Shown: one piece after another, positions 56,388 through 64,000 of the stretch | Numbering within the stretch: the first letter of the stretch is position 1 | Layout of the letters: each line of letters begins with the position of its first letter | Assembly: GCA_031276035.1 (NCBI GenBank) | Contig: JAISNV010000019.1 | Coordinates: 101,100 to 165,099 of the forward strand | DNA length: 64,000 bases | From: Bacteroidales bacterium | Lineage (GTDB): Bacteria; Bacteroidota; Bacteroidia; Bacteroidales; BM520 | Reading direction: 5' to 3' | Translations under genes and position numbers: made by a program | The notes under the pieces: generated by a model | The model's input: only the letters and a program-made list of their open reading frames with translations | Told to the model about the DNA's origin: nothing | Databases searched by the model: none

Positions 56388-58451
56388 TCAACTTTTACTA
56401 ACCCTAATTCTGGCATCTACCGCAACTAAAGATGTTGAATTTCCTAACAAAGGATTGAGATCCATTTCAACGATTTCAGGAGCAGCTGTTACAAGAGCCG
56501 AAACTCTTTCAATAGTTTCAGCGAAAAGGTCTTCATTTACAGGTTCTTGTCCACGTACACCTTTTATAATTTTATATCCACGCAATTCTTTGATTAGAGA
56601 TAAGGCTTCATGCTTATTCACAGGAGCAAGTGCAGCTTTCACATCTTTTAGAACTTCGATGAAAATTCCTCCTAGTCCGAAAAGTACCTGATGTCCGAAT
56701 TTTTCTTCTTTGGAAGCACCTATAAACAATTCCGTTCCGAAATACATTTTACAAACCTCAACAGCGTAAGTATCTTTAATCTTAATTAAGCGGTTAAATT
56801 CTTTTCTAACAGTTTCTTCATCTCTAACATTGAGGACAACGCCACCAACGTCTGATTTGTGAACCGGACCGACAACTTTCATCACAACGGGAAAACCAAA
56901 TTCCAACGCGCGTTTTACTGCATCATTTTCTGTTTTTACTTCCGCTTCTTGTTTTGAAGTGATTCCGGCCGCTTTCAACAAAGCAGCAATTTCATCCAAT
57001 CCCAAATATCCGTTTTTACAATTGTCGATGACATTTCGAATCGTGACAAGATCAATATCAGGCATTTTCGGATTCAATGGTTGTGGCGGCGGAGTATTTG
57101 TGATTTTAGCGAGCGCGTTTCCAAAAACACATTCTTCCGGAAAATTAATCCTATGTTTATTATGAATAAAATCTTCTATTTCATCTTTAACATTAACAAT
57201 TGAAGGTAAGATTGGAAAAATAGGTTTTTTAGATGTTTTCATTTTTTCATCAAGAACCTTATATACTTCCCAGTTAGCAAACAATCCGGGTGAGCCGAAG
57301 ATTACGCACATCGCATCAATATTGTCGAATTTATCGTTACAATAATCAATAATTGTTCCGAGCTGCTCCGCTGTTCCGGTAGCCAAAAAATCAATCGGAT
57401 TTCCTACAGATGATCCGGGAAATAATTTTGAGAGTAGTTCTTCGGCAGCAGGACCTTCGATATGCGGGACTTCCATGCCATTATTTGACAAAGTGTCTGT
57501 GAGCATAACTGCAGGACCACCTGCATGCGTGATTATTGCGATTCTTTTTCCGTGCACTTTCGGATGCATAAAAATTTCGCAAACAGTAGTCAATTCCTCT
57601 CTATTATGACAGCGAACGATTCCGGCTTTGCGGAAAAGAGCATCAACCGCAACATCGGAAGTTGCAAGAGCACCGGTATGGGAAGATGCGGCACGACTAC
57701 CCGCTGAGGAATTTCCCGATTTAATTCCGGCAATTCTACATCCTTTATTGATAAGAGAAGCAGCATGTTTCAGAAGTTTTTGCGGATTTCTGATATTTTC
57801 CATATAGAGCATAATAACTTTTGAACTCTTTTCAGAATTGAAAGTATTATCAAGATGTTCAAGCACTTCTTCAATTCCGGTTTGTGCAGAATTTCCTACT
57901 GCCCAAACACTGTTGAAAGTTAATCCGTTTACCATTCCGTATTCCTTTATAAATACGGCAGTTGCGCCGGAGCCGGTAACAAAATCAACGCCATTTGATT
58001 GCAAAGGCGGCAAAGGTGCGTCAAAAGCACCGCAATAATTAACATTTAGGAAGCCGGTACAATTAGGACCTATAAGTGTTCCGCCGACTTTATTTATTGT
58101 ATCAACAATTTCTTTTTCGTATTTTGCTCCTTCCTCATTCTCTTCGCTAAATCCTGCAGATAGTATAATAAAGCCACGCGTATTTTTTTCTTCGGCAAGA
58201 ACTTTCACCGTATGAGGGCAAAATTTAGCGGCAATAGCAATTATTGCAAGATCACAGTTAGGAAGTTCTTCTACAGTATTATAAGACTTTACGCCTTGCA
58301 CTTCCTGAAGTTTGGGGTTAACTACACAAACTTCGCCCTTAAAATTACTTTCCAAAAGATTTTTAAGAACTTTACCTCCGGGTTTTGTAATTTCGTTAGA
58401 GCCTCCTACAACTACAATACTGCGGGGGTTAATTAGTTTTTCATTTATCAT
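56388..58451 (-). CDS. ADP-forming acyl-CoA (acetate-CoA) synthetase, fused alpha-beta
   Basis: The 687-residue protein fuses the CoA-binding and ligase domains (residues about 1-460) with an ATP-grasp domain (about 480-687). Motifs include VVVGGSNEITKPGGKVLKNL (about 13-32), SHTGALATSD around the phospho-His loop (HTGA, about 262-265), and GFPVVMKVVGPVHKSDVGGV near 534-553. It conserves energy by making ATP from acyl-CoA and ADP plus phosphate. It is 9 nt after porQ on the same strand and 115 nt from the aminotransferase. Substrate range is not visible. Confidence 0.9.
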   Translation of the reverse strand: MINEKLINPRSIVVVGGSNEITKPGGKVLKNLLESNFKGEVCVVNPKLQEVQGVKSYNTVEELPNCDLAIIAIAAKFCPHTVKVLAEEKNTRGFIILSAGFSEENEEGAKYEKEIVDTINKVGGTLIGPNCTGFLNVNYCGAFDAPLPPLQSNGVDFVTGSGATAVFIKEYGMVNGLTFNSVWAVGNSAQTGIEEVLEHLDNTFNSEKSSKVIMLYMENIRNPQKLLKHAASLINKGCRIAGIKSGNSSAGSRAASSHTGALATSDVAVDALFRKAGIVRCHNREELTTVCEIFMHPKVHGKRIAIITHAGGPAVMLTDTLSNNGMEVPHIEGPAAEELLSKLFPGSSVGNPIDFLATGTAEQLGTIIDYCNDKFDNIDAMCVIFGSPGLFANWEVYKVLDEKMKTSKKPIFPILPSIVNVKDEIEDFIHNKHRINFPEECVFGNALAKITNTPPPQPLNPKMPDIDLVTIRNVIDNCKNGYLGLDEIAALLKAAGITSKQEAEVKTENDAVKRALEFGFPVVMKVVGPVHKSDVGGVVLNVRDEETVRKEFNRLIKIKDTYAVEVCKMYFGTELFIGASKEEKFGHQVLFGLGGIFIEVLKDVKAALAPVNKHEALSLIKELRGYKIIKGVRGQEPVNEDLFAETIERVSALVTAAPEIVEMDLNPLLGNSTSLVAVDARIRVSKS

Positions 58452-58460
58452 ATTAAAGTA

Positions 58461-59483
58461 TTATTTAGTCCAATCTGAAATTTTTGTCTTCAAACTAACA
58501 TAGTTTTTTGCAGCACCTAATGTTTGCACCGAGTGTGCATAATTGATTTCAAATTTATAAATGTTTATTCCGAGACCAAAAGAAAATCCTGCGAGACCTC
58601 GAATTTCGTTAACTCTCATTTCCCGAGATAATTGATAATCGTATCCGAGACGAAGGAAAACTATTTTAGCTATTGTAAATTCTCCACCTATGGAAAAATG
58701 GCGAAAAAGGTTATCGGCAAAAATTCCAAACTTAGATATGGTTTTAGTTTGATCTAAAGTAGGATCATCGTATCTGAGGTTCCACCTTTGAAGATCATGC
58801 AAAAGAATTGTAAATCTAAACGGTAAATGTTTTAATTGATGACTGATAGCATATTGAATCTCAAAAGGCATTTTATTTCTTTCGTCACCAAGTTTTACCA
58901 ATTCGGCTCCCATATTACAAAGTATGAGCGACATATCGAGTCGTTTTTCTTCAATACGGAATGTTCCGGCAACATCAACTGCAAGCCCGAAAGAGCTGTA
59001 TTGTTCATAAGAAGAAAAAAGCATTTTAAAGTTTGCACCAATACTCCAATGCGGAGTTAAATTTCTACCCCATCCTATTACAGCCGCAATATCGTTTGCC
59101 GAAAATGTTTGTCCGTTTGTTTCGCTTTCAGTATCAGCATAAGTAAATTTCGGATAATTTGCATAAATAATTGAGCCGGCAAAAGAACCGGCTTTATCAA
59201 AAGTGTGTGAATAAGATACTTGTCCGAATTTAATATCCGACAGATAATCTACAAAAGCTAATGAAAGATCATTGTTCATATTGGGATTTATCAAAGACGG
59301 ATTTGCTGCCACGAGTTCCACGTCGTTATCATAAGTTGAAGAAAAACCTATTGCCATTGCCGCAAGCCTTGGAGAAGATGATGATTGTAATATATGATAA
59401 GAAGTAGTACCACCAGTTTGAGCGAAGACAGATATTGAAACTAACAAACAGATGATCAGGGATATAAAGTATTTTTTTCTCAC
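58461..59483 (-). CDS. porQ: Type IX secretion system protein PorQ
   Basis: PorQ is an outer-membrane beta-barrel of the type IX secretion system, working with PorU/PorV/PorZ at the attachment complex. The 340-residue protein has a signal peptide (about residues 1-21), then MAIGFSSTYDNDVELVAANP, SLINPNMNNDLSLAFVDYLS and YNPTL-like strands, ending in the barrel segment GFSFGLGINIYKFEINYAHS. The pattern matches PorQ of Bacteroidota. It is the only T9SS gene seen here. A -7 box lies 16 nt upstream. Confidence 0.9.
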   Translation of the reverse strand: MRKKYFISLIICLLVSISVFAQTGGTTSYHILQSSSSPRLAAMAIGFSSTYDNDVELVAANPSLINPNMNNDLSLAFVDYLSDIKFGQVSYSHTFDKAGSFAGSIIYANYPKFTYADTESETNGQTFSANDIAAVIGWGRNLTPHWSIGANFKMLFSSYEQYSSFGLAVDVAGTFRIEEKRLDMSLILCNMGAELVKLGDERNKMPFEIQYAISHQLKHLPFRFTILLHDLQRWNLRYDDPTLDQTKTISKFGIFADNLFRHFSIGGEFTIAKIVFLRLGYDYQLSREMRVNEIRGLAGFSFGLGINIYKFEINYAHSVQTLGAAKNYVSLKTKISDWTK

Positions 59484-59498
59484 ATTAAAAAGTTTTTA

Positions 59499-59506
59499 CA
59501 AAATTA
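59499..59506 (-). promoter_or_regulatory. -7 promoter box for porQ
   Basis: The minus-strand sequence TAATTTTG matches TAnnTTTG, 16 nt before the ATG at 59483. It would drive porQ and the acyl-CoA synthetase. Confidence 0.5.
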
Positions 59507-59706
59507 ATATTTTATTTGTAATAATATGTTTTATAACGAAAATTAATGTAAAAACGTATATAATTAACTGAGAGTTGAAAATTAAAAGTTGAAAGATTTT
59601 TTCAGTATTACAAACATCTCTTATTTATTTGTTCATGATATAATTTTAATCTTCGATTATACCTTATTAAATTTTCAATACAGCAGTATATTGCGATTTT
59701 GAATGT

Positions 59707-60201
59707 TTATCGGAACTTTTTTCCCCAAGCAAATCCTATATCTAACATCACATAAAAACCAACGTCCGATAAAACTTTTTGAAATCCGATTGCCGGTGTA
59801 AGAACTAAACCAAAGTTAGTTACCATTTGGTAGCCCATTACTGCTCTAAAATATAAAGCAACGACACTTCCGCCATATGCGAAAATAATATTCGGCCCAG
59901 CCACCATTGAGCCGTATAATCCGTTTCTTTCTCTTTTACCGCCTCTGACAGCTTCAAAACCACTATAAATCCCGAATCCTTCACCTTTTTTGGTTGACAG
60001 TAAATCGATTTCAATCGGAACACCTAACGATCTATTAATAGAAGGTACTACAGCGGCACGAATACAGAAAACATCATTTTTAAAACCTGAGATCAAATCA
60101 AGCGGTTTCAATCTGACGATTCCGCCCCAATCAGCACTTTGAGAAAAGGAAATACTGCAGTAAGCAATTAAAAATATTATGAGAAGAGAGATTTTTTTCA
60201 T
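59707..60201 (-). CDS. Small outer-membrane beta-barrel protein
   Basis: The 164-residue protein has a signal peptide (about residues 1-20, ending SFSQ) and amphipathic strands rich in glycine, ending GFYVMLDIGFAWGKKFR. It resembles small OmpW/OprF-like barrels. The role is unknown. It is downstream of the RHS locus, 106 nt after the short secreted peptide gene. Confidence 0.6.
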   Translation of the reverse strand: MKKISLLIIFLIAYCSISFSQSADWGGIVRLKPLDLISGFKNDVFCIRAAVVPSINRSLGVPIEIDLLSTKKGEGFGIYSGFEAVRGGKRERNGLYGSMVAGPNIIFAYGGSVVALYFRAVMGYQMVTNFGLVLTPAIGFQKVLSDVGFYVMLDIGFAWGKKFR

Positions 60202-60307
60202 CTGTTATGTTTTTATTATTAATTATTCTATTTTAGTTAATTTATGAATATATCTTCCTTAAATTATATGAATTTGACTCTCCATAATGAATTATCGTAC
60301 CAGGTTG

Positions 60308-60469
60308 CTACCAATTATTACCAAAATTTATTTGATTTGGAAAGAAATAAAGGGGATCTAACTCACTGAAGGGATCTTGTGTTGTTGCCTGAAATTTGTT
60401 AAATCCCTGCGTGAATGCCATTGATATTGAGGACAATAATAAAACGATAAGAAGCAAATTGTTTTTCAT
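60308..60469 (-). CDS. Short secreted peptide (53 aa)
   Basis: The minus strand from ATG 60469 encodes 53 residues. A clear signal peptide (MKNNLLLIVLLLSSISMAFTQ, cleavage after about residue 20) is followed by a 33-residue mature peptide containing FNKFQATTQDPFSELDPLYF. It is too short for the usual ORF cut-off. It lies between the lipoproteins and the small barrel. It may be a functional peptide or the remnant of a longer gene. No family is recognised. Confidence 0.4.
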   Translation of the reverse strand: MKNNLLLIVLLLSSISMAFTQGFNKFQATTQDPFSELDPLYFFPNQINFGNNW

Positions 60470-60500
60470 ATTAAAATTATTTTTAGGGTTAACATTTGGT

Positions 60501-61208
60501 TTATTTAGATGTTTTATTTGGTTTACTTTTTATATAATCTTTCCACTCTTCTTCATTCTTCCATGCCCATCTTTTTTCTTTAAACCATGGATTAGCTGGT
60601 GGTATAGAATCTGCTTGGATAAAATGAGCTAAAGAATTATTATTTTCAAATTGGATTGCAGTATTACTAAGTAGATCTTGATAGCTAAAATATTTTAATG
60701 TTGTATCATCAATAATAAGAAATTTTCTTTCAAAAAAACTCCATGGAACTATAACATCACCTTGCTTAATAATCTGCATAATAATTGTGTCACCATGTAT
60801 TGCATATATACCAAAACTTGTCCCCCACGATGGCTTTCCTCGTGTATTTATAACTTCAACATTGTTAGACATGTTTTTACTAATATCTTCTGTCGAGCTA
60901 TTGTTTTTAAAATATATATGATGTATAACAGTTCCATCTTCATATAAAATAAAATTATAAGCAGTAGAATCTATCTCATAAGAATTTGATTTTATAAGTT
61001 TGTATCCGTCATATCCATGAAATTTTTGATGATAATTATAATATCTGTAAAAACCATCAATTTTTAATTTACTTCTTACATCTAAATTCTCATCACCAAT
61101 TTTGTTGGTTAACTTCGGTAGAATCTCCCTCATTGCGCCACTGTATGTATAGCAGCCTAGAAAAGAAGTTAATATAAATATCATTATTAAATAAAAATTC
61201 TTTTTCAT
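60501..61208 (-). CDS. Predicted lipoprotein A downstream of RHS toxin (candidate immunity)
   Basis: The 235-residue protein has a lipoprotein signal with C19 (FLGCYTYS). The mature part has the pattern KIDGFYRYYNYHQ (about residues 48-60), then FILYEDGTVIHHIYF. The neighbouring lipoprotein B shows the same pattern (IRINGYYYNQRIDG then FLKTNGEFLIYKY), so the two look like distant paralogues. Immunity proteins of RHS toxins are usually encoded just downstream, and duplicates are common. This placement, not a known family, is the reason for the call. The C-terminus is Lys/Trp-rich. Confidence 0.5.
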   Translation of the reverse strand: MKKNFYLIMIFILTSFLGCYTYSGAMREILPKLTNKIGDENLDVRSKLKIDGFYRYYNYHQKFHGYDGYKLIKSNSYEIDSTAYNFILYEDGTVIHHIYFKNNSSTEDISKNMSNNVEVINTRGKPSWGTSFGIYAIHGDTIIMQIIKQGDVIVPWSFFERKFLIIDDTTLKYFSYQDLLSNTAIQFENNNSLAHFIQADSIPPANPWFKEKRWAWKNEEEWKDYIKSKPNKTSK

Positions 61209-61223
61209 TATAAAAATAATAAA

Positions 61224-61715
61224 TTATTTGTTTGACAATTTTTCAATATTAAATTCCTGAAATTCAAAGATTTTATCTAATAGTTCGATTTCACCACCAT
61301 TTGCTGAGAATGATATTGCTTTTAATGTCGAATCATTTAAAATTATAAAATTTATGCTGTAAATATCATAAGAAAATATTTGAAATTTTCCTGCGTATAT
61401 AATCTTTAATGTATCGTTAGAAATATCATAATAACCTTTATCAGGAATGTTGAAAGTAAAAACATCTTCTTCGAACTTCTTTTTGGAATTTAAATTATAT
61501 TTGTATATTAGAAATTCCCCATTAGTTTTGAGAAAAAATGGATAATGTATACCATCAATTCTTTGATTATAATAATACCCATTGATTCTAATAATTGTAT
61601 CAATTCCAGTATAATCTTTTTTCGGATTTTTTATTATCTGTCTTGCTTGTTTATAGTTGATGCCGCAACTACAAAACAAAAAAACAAGAAAAATTATTAT
61701 TAAAACTTTTTTCAT
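61224..61715 (-). CDS. Predicted lipoprotein B downstream of RHS toxin (candidate immunity)
   Basis: The start is set at the ATG at 61715, giving 163 residues with a lipoprotein signal ending at C15-C17 (LFCSCGIN). A longer reading to 61829 would lie inside the RHS gene and lacks a signal. The mature part contains IDTIIRINGYYYNQRIDG and the beta-rich stretch YYDISNDTLKIIYAGKFQIF. The start codon is 1 nt beyond the RHS stop (TAG, 61717-61719), so translation is probably coupled with the toxin gene. An immunity role is inferred from position only. Confidence 0.5.
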   Translation of the reverse strand: MKKVLIIIFLVFLFCSCGINYKQARQIIKNPKKDYTGIDTIIRINGYYYNQRIDGIHYPFFLKTNGEFLIYKYNLNSKKKFEEDVFTFNIPDKGYYDISNDTLKIIYAGKFQIFSYDIYSINFIILNDSTLKAISFSANGGEIELLDKIFEFQEFNIEKLSNK

Positions 61716-61716
61716 A

Positions 61717-63909
61717 CTAACGTCCGTATAAAGAAAATGGATTATTATAACCTGTATAAAAATAAGGAGAACAATATTCTCCATAAGGAGTATAAAAGTA
61801 AGGAACATTGGTAAGCTTATGCCAACCATTTTGTGTTATATCTTGTACCATAGGATGATTTATGCCTATTCTTTCTATTCGATTGCCACTCTTATATCCA
61901 ACATAGAAGGGACTTGAGAAAACTTTGCTATCATTATAAGTACCTTTTTTATTCTTTCCAAATATTCTGCTTTCATAATCCTCATCATAAATCATATCCG
62001 ATTCACTTCTATAAGGGCTATTTGTATATACCGTTTTCCCAAAAACAAAGTCTCCTATTGAAATTTCAATAGCAGAAGAACGCCACCTGTCTAATCCGTC
62101 TCCAAAAAAATCATTCTCAATTCGTAGTGAACCGCCAGGAAAGAAAACAGATGCTTGCCCAACCATTTGGTTATTAGGATTTCCATCTTGCCCCACAGCA
62201 TTTCCATAATAAGTTTGACCGTAACCTAATCCGTAACCTTTGTAGGTTAAGCTTGAATTCCATCCCCAATGGTTATTACCGTAACCGGCACCCAAACTTA
62301 CATTAAAATCTTTTATATTTTGACTAACCCCAACACCCGCGTTAAATTCACCCATTAAGGAATACCCTACACTTAAATAGGCAGAACCACTTCCCCATGT
62401 ATAGGAATATCCGGCATATACCCCTAAACCCAACATATCAAAACCTACAGAAACTTTATGACCGTCTGATTCATAAATAGTCCATTGAGTTGCCTCACTT
62501 AGGCCTGTCATTACTTCATTTGTTTCATTAAATGCTGTTTGAAATGGTTGATTATCTAAATTACTAAAGAAAAAGCAAGTGTAAAAGAAAACATATGCAG
62601 CCATTCCCAATGTCTCTCCATCAGGATCCGTATACATCAACGGGTTTCCCATACAGTAGCTGTATCTGTTAAAGCCCATTGCAGTGGCACTTTGTACATA
62701 CGGATCAGGAGATAGGAATAACCCCAATGCAGGATCATAAACCCTGCCCTTCATGTGGATTAACCCGAATCCCTCTATATGCTCATGACCTGTAAAACCT
62801 TTATAGATATATATCGGAGTTGTTATGTTCGTGTTTGCCCATGTTATAGGATTTCTTCTGTTACCCCAAACATCATAACTGAAACTCTCCTCTACTCTAA
62901 TACTGTTGTTATTTATGGATAATACTTTTACCACACTGCCTAAATGGTCTTTTAACAAATACAACATTTTGTCATCAGTTGTTCCAGGAGCATCATATTT
63001 TACTACTCCGGAACCAAGATAGGATAGTTTTGTTTCTGCATTGTTATTATCTATCCGTAATTCATATTTACCACCGCCTGCATAGTATGTCGTATAAGTA
63101 TTACCGTTTTTAGTTTCCGTTTTCTTTATTAGCTCATCCGACGTACCATGTGTATAAGTTACCGAATTATTTCCTGATATTATTGAAGATACCCTTGCCC
63201 TGCCGTCTATCATATTATGATCGTAGGATATATCTAAAGGGTTATTTGTTGCAGTAGTAACTCCCGAACTTTTAACTCCATGATGTGGGAAACCAGAATA
63301 TCCGTAATTGCCGATATTTTCTTTTTGTGATATTTTGTTGCCTGAATAGGAAATTCTCGTTTGGTATTCCGGCTCGGTTGAGTTTAAATTTGTAGTTTCC
63401 CAACCGATAAGACGGTTTTGGGTGTCATACTTAAACCATTCTTTTTTGTTTACTCCGTTTGCGGCATCAGTTCGATAATGCATGTTACCGTCTCCCCTGT
63501 AACCGTAAGACATGTTTTGATAAATATTACTTCCTTTTAAACCTGTGATATTAGTTAATCTTCCTTGATTGTCAAACTCTTTTGTTACGGTTATATTATT
63601 GCCTAATATGTATTTACTTAATTGTCCCTGTTCGGCATATTGTTTGGCTTCCCAAATAAGTGTTGTGCCCAGGAATTTTTTAACTGTGTAGCCATAAGTA
63701 TCATATTCATAATTTAATGTAGAGTTAGCAACATCACCTGCAGAATGCGGATAAATCTCCTTTGTTAATTTTCCATATGAATCGTACTGATAACCGAAAA
63801 TAAAGGACTTTCCATCTGTTAAAATAGTTTCTGTTACTTCGTTTAAACGCAAGTATTCGTCATAAGAGTACTCTTTTTTAGCTGTTGTACTTGTCTCACT
63901 TAGAAGCAT
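61717..63909 (-). CDS. RHS-repeat protein with polymorphic toxin type 23-like C-terminus (5' partial)
   Basis: The 730-residue product has YD/RHS repeats (about residues 10-360), such as YEYDTYGYTVKKF. The RHS core region covers about 368-431, with GFTGHEHIEGFGLIHMKGRV and YDPALGLFLSPDP. A divergent C-terminal region (about 432-730) follows. Its last 200 residues (GNNHWGWNSSLTYKGYG, SSAIEISIGDFVFG, SPFYVGYKSGNRIERIGI, YFYTGYNNPFSLYG) resemble the polymorphic toxin type 23 domain, as I recall it. The open frame extends 15 codons above the ATG to a TAA, then the window ends within about 45 bp; the long N-terminus of RHS proteins is missing. Confidence 0.7.
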   Translation of the reverse strand: MLLSETSTTAKKEYSYDEYLRLNEVTETILTDGKSFIFGYQYDSYGKLTKEIYPHSAGDVANSTLNYEYDTYGYTVKKFLGTTLIWEAKQYAEQGQLSKYILGNNITVTKEFDNQGRLTNITGLKGSNIYQNMSYGYRGDGNMHYRTDAANGVNKKEWFKYDTQNRLIGWETTNLNSTEPEYQTRISYSGNKISQKENIGNYGYSGFPHHGVKSSGVTTATNNPLDISYDHNMIDGRARVSSIISGNNSVTYTHGTSDELIKKTETKNGNTYTTYYAGGGKYELRIDNNNAETKLSYLGSGVVKYDAPGTTDDKMLYLLKDHLGSVVKVLSINNNSIRVEESFSYDVWGNRRNPITWANTNITTPIYIYKGFTGHEHIEGFGLIHMKGRVYDPALGLFLSPDPYVQSATAMGFNRYSYCMGNPLMYTDPDGETLGMAAYVFFYTCFFFSNLDNQPFQTAFNETNEVMTGLSEATQWTIYESDGHKVSVGFDMLGLGVYAGYSYTWGSGSAYLSVGYSLMGEFNAGVGVSQNIKDFNVSLGAGYGNNHWGWNSSLTYKGYGLGYGQTYYGNAVGQDGNPNNQMVGQASVFFPGGSLRIENDFFGDGLDRWRSSAIEISIGDFVFGKTVYTNSPYRSESDMIYDEDYESRIFGKNKKGTYNDSKVFSSPFYVGYKSGNRIERIGINHPMVQDITQNGWHKLTNVPYFYTPYGEYCSPYFYTGYNNPFSLYGR

Positions 63910-64000
63910 GCCTTTTGTTGGTAAATTTTCGCTGTAAAGATAAAAATCATCAGGTTAAATAATTAAAGATTATTTAAACATGAGTTTATCTTTCTTTAAT

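Overview
The window is a 64 kb piece of an AT-rich (roughly one third G+C by eye) chromosome from the phylum Bacteroidota, most likely an anaerobic member of the Bacteroidales. The evidence is: upstream regions carrying the Bacteroidota -7 box (TAnnTTTG) with no Shine-Dalgarno sequences; a PorQ-type component of the type IX secretion system; many outer-membrane beta-barrels and lipoproteins of Bacteroidota type; a YfhO membrane protein; and anaerobic enzymes (flavodiiron protein, four-subunit ferredoxin-dependent 2-oxoacid oxidoreductase, ADP-forming acyl-CoA synthetase). I see no tRNA, rRNA, CRISPR array, integrase or transposase.

Layout. 0.2-7.4 kb: LutA-like Fe-S protein, Tex, an outer-membrane protein coupled to a C_GCAxxG_C_C protein, rpsO and pnp. 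7.5-11.3 kb (minus): a DPSL-type ferritin with a ZIP metal transporter, endonuclease IV and a K+/H+-type antiporter. 11.4-14.7 kb: ispD, menG/ubiE, a small acidic protein and queH, in gene-poor DNA holding a 56-bp palindrome and most copies of a short dispersed repeat. 14.9-18.1 kb (minus): thrS-infC-rpmI-rplT. 18.4-21.3 kb: secreted protein, two lipoproteins and a TerB-like protein of unknown role. 21.3-31.2 kb: BamA-like barrel, xseA-xseB, LolD-type ATPase, TPR protein, and a minus-strand operon miaA - flavodiiron - lipoprotein - ftsY.

31.4-41.0 kb: guaB, then a surface-polysaccharide neighbourhood (frameshifted methyltransferase, glycosyltransferase, LicD-like protein, YfhO, extended SDR and Wzx-like flippase). 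41.1-51.0 kb: M14 peptidase lipoprotein, an orphan FtsX/MacB-type permease, SulP transporter, cardiolipin synthase, S51-type peptidase and a tyrosine-phosphatase lipoprotein. 51.1-58.5 kb (minus): ferredoxin-linked 2-oxoacid oxidoreductase subunits, a PLP aminotransferase and an ADP-forming acyl-CoA synthetase. Together these could form an amino-acid or 2-oxoacid fermentation route yielding ATP and reduced ferredoxin. 58.5-64 kb (minus): porQ, a small barrel, a short secreted peptide, two related lipoproteins and the 3' part of an RHS-repeat protein whose C-terminus resembles polymorphic toxin type 23.

The observations I rate most worth checking are the RHS toxin with two downstream paralogous lipoproteins as candidate immunity proteins, the family of ACTTAGAAAGT repeats (12 exact copies counted by eye), the 56-bp zero-loop palindrome at 13.1 kb, and the methyltransferase carrying two mutually compensating frameshifts.
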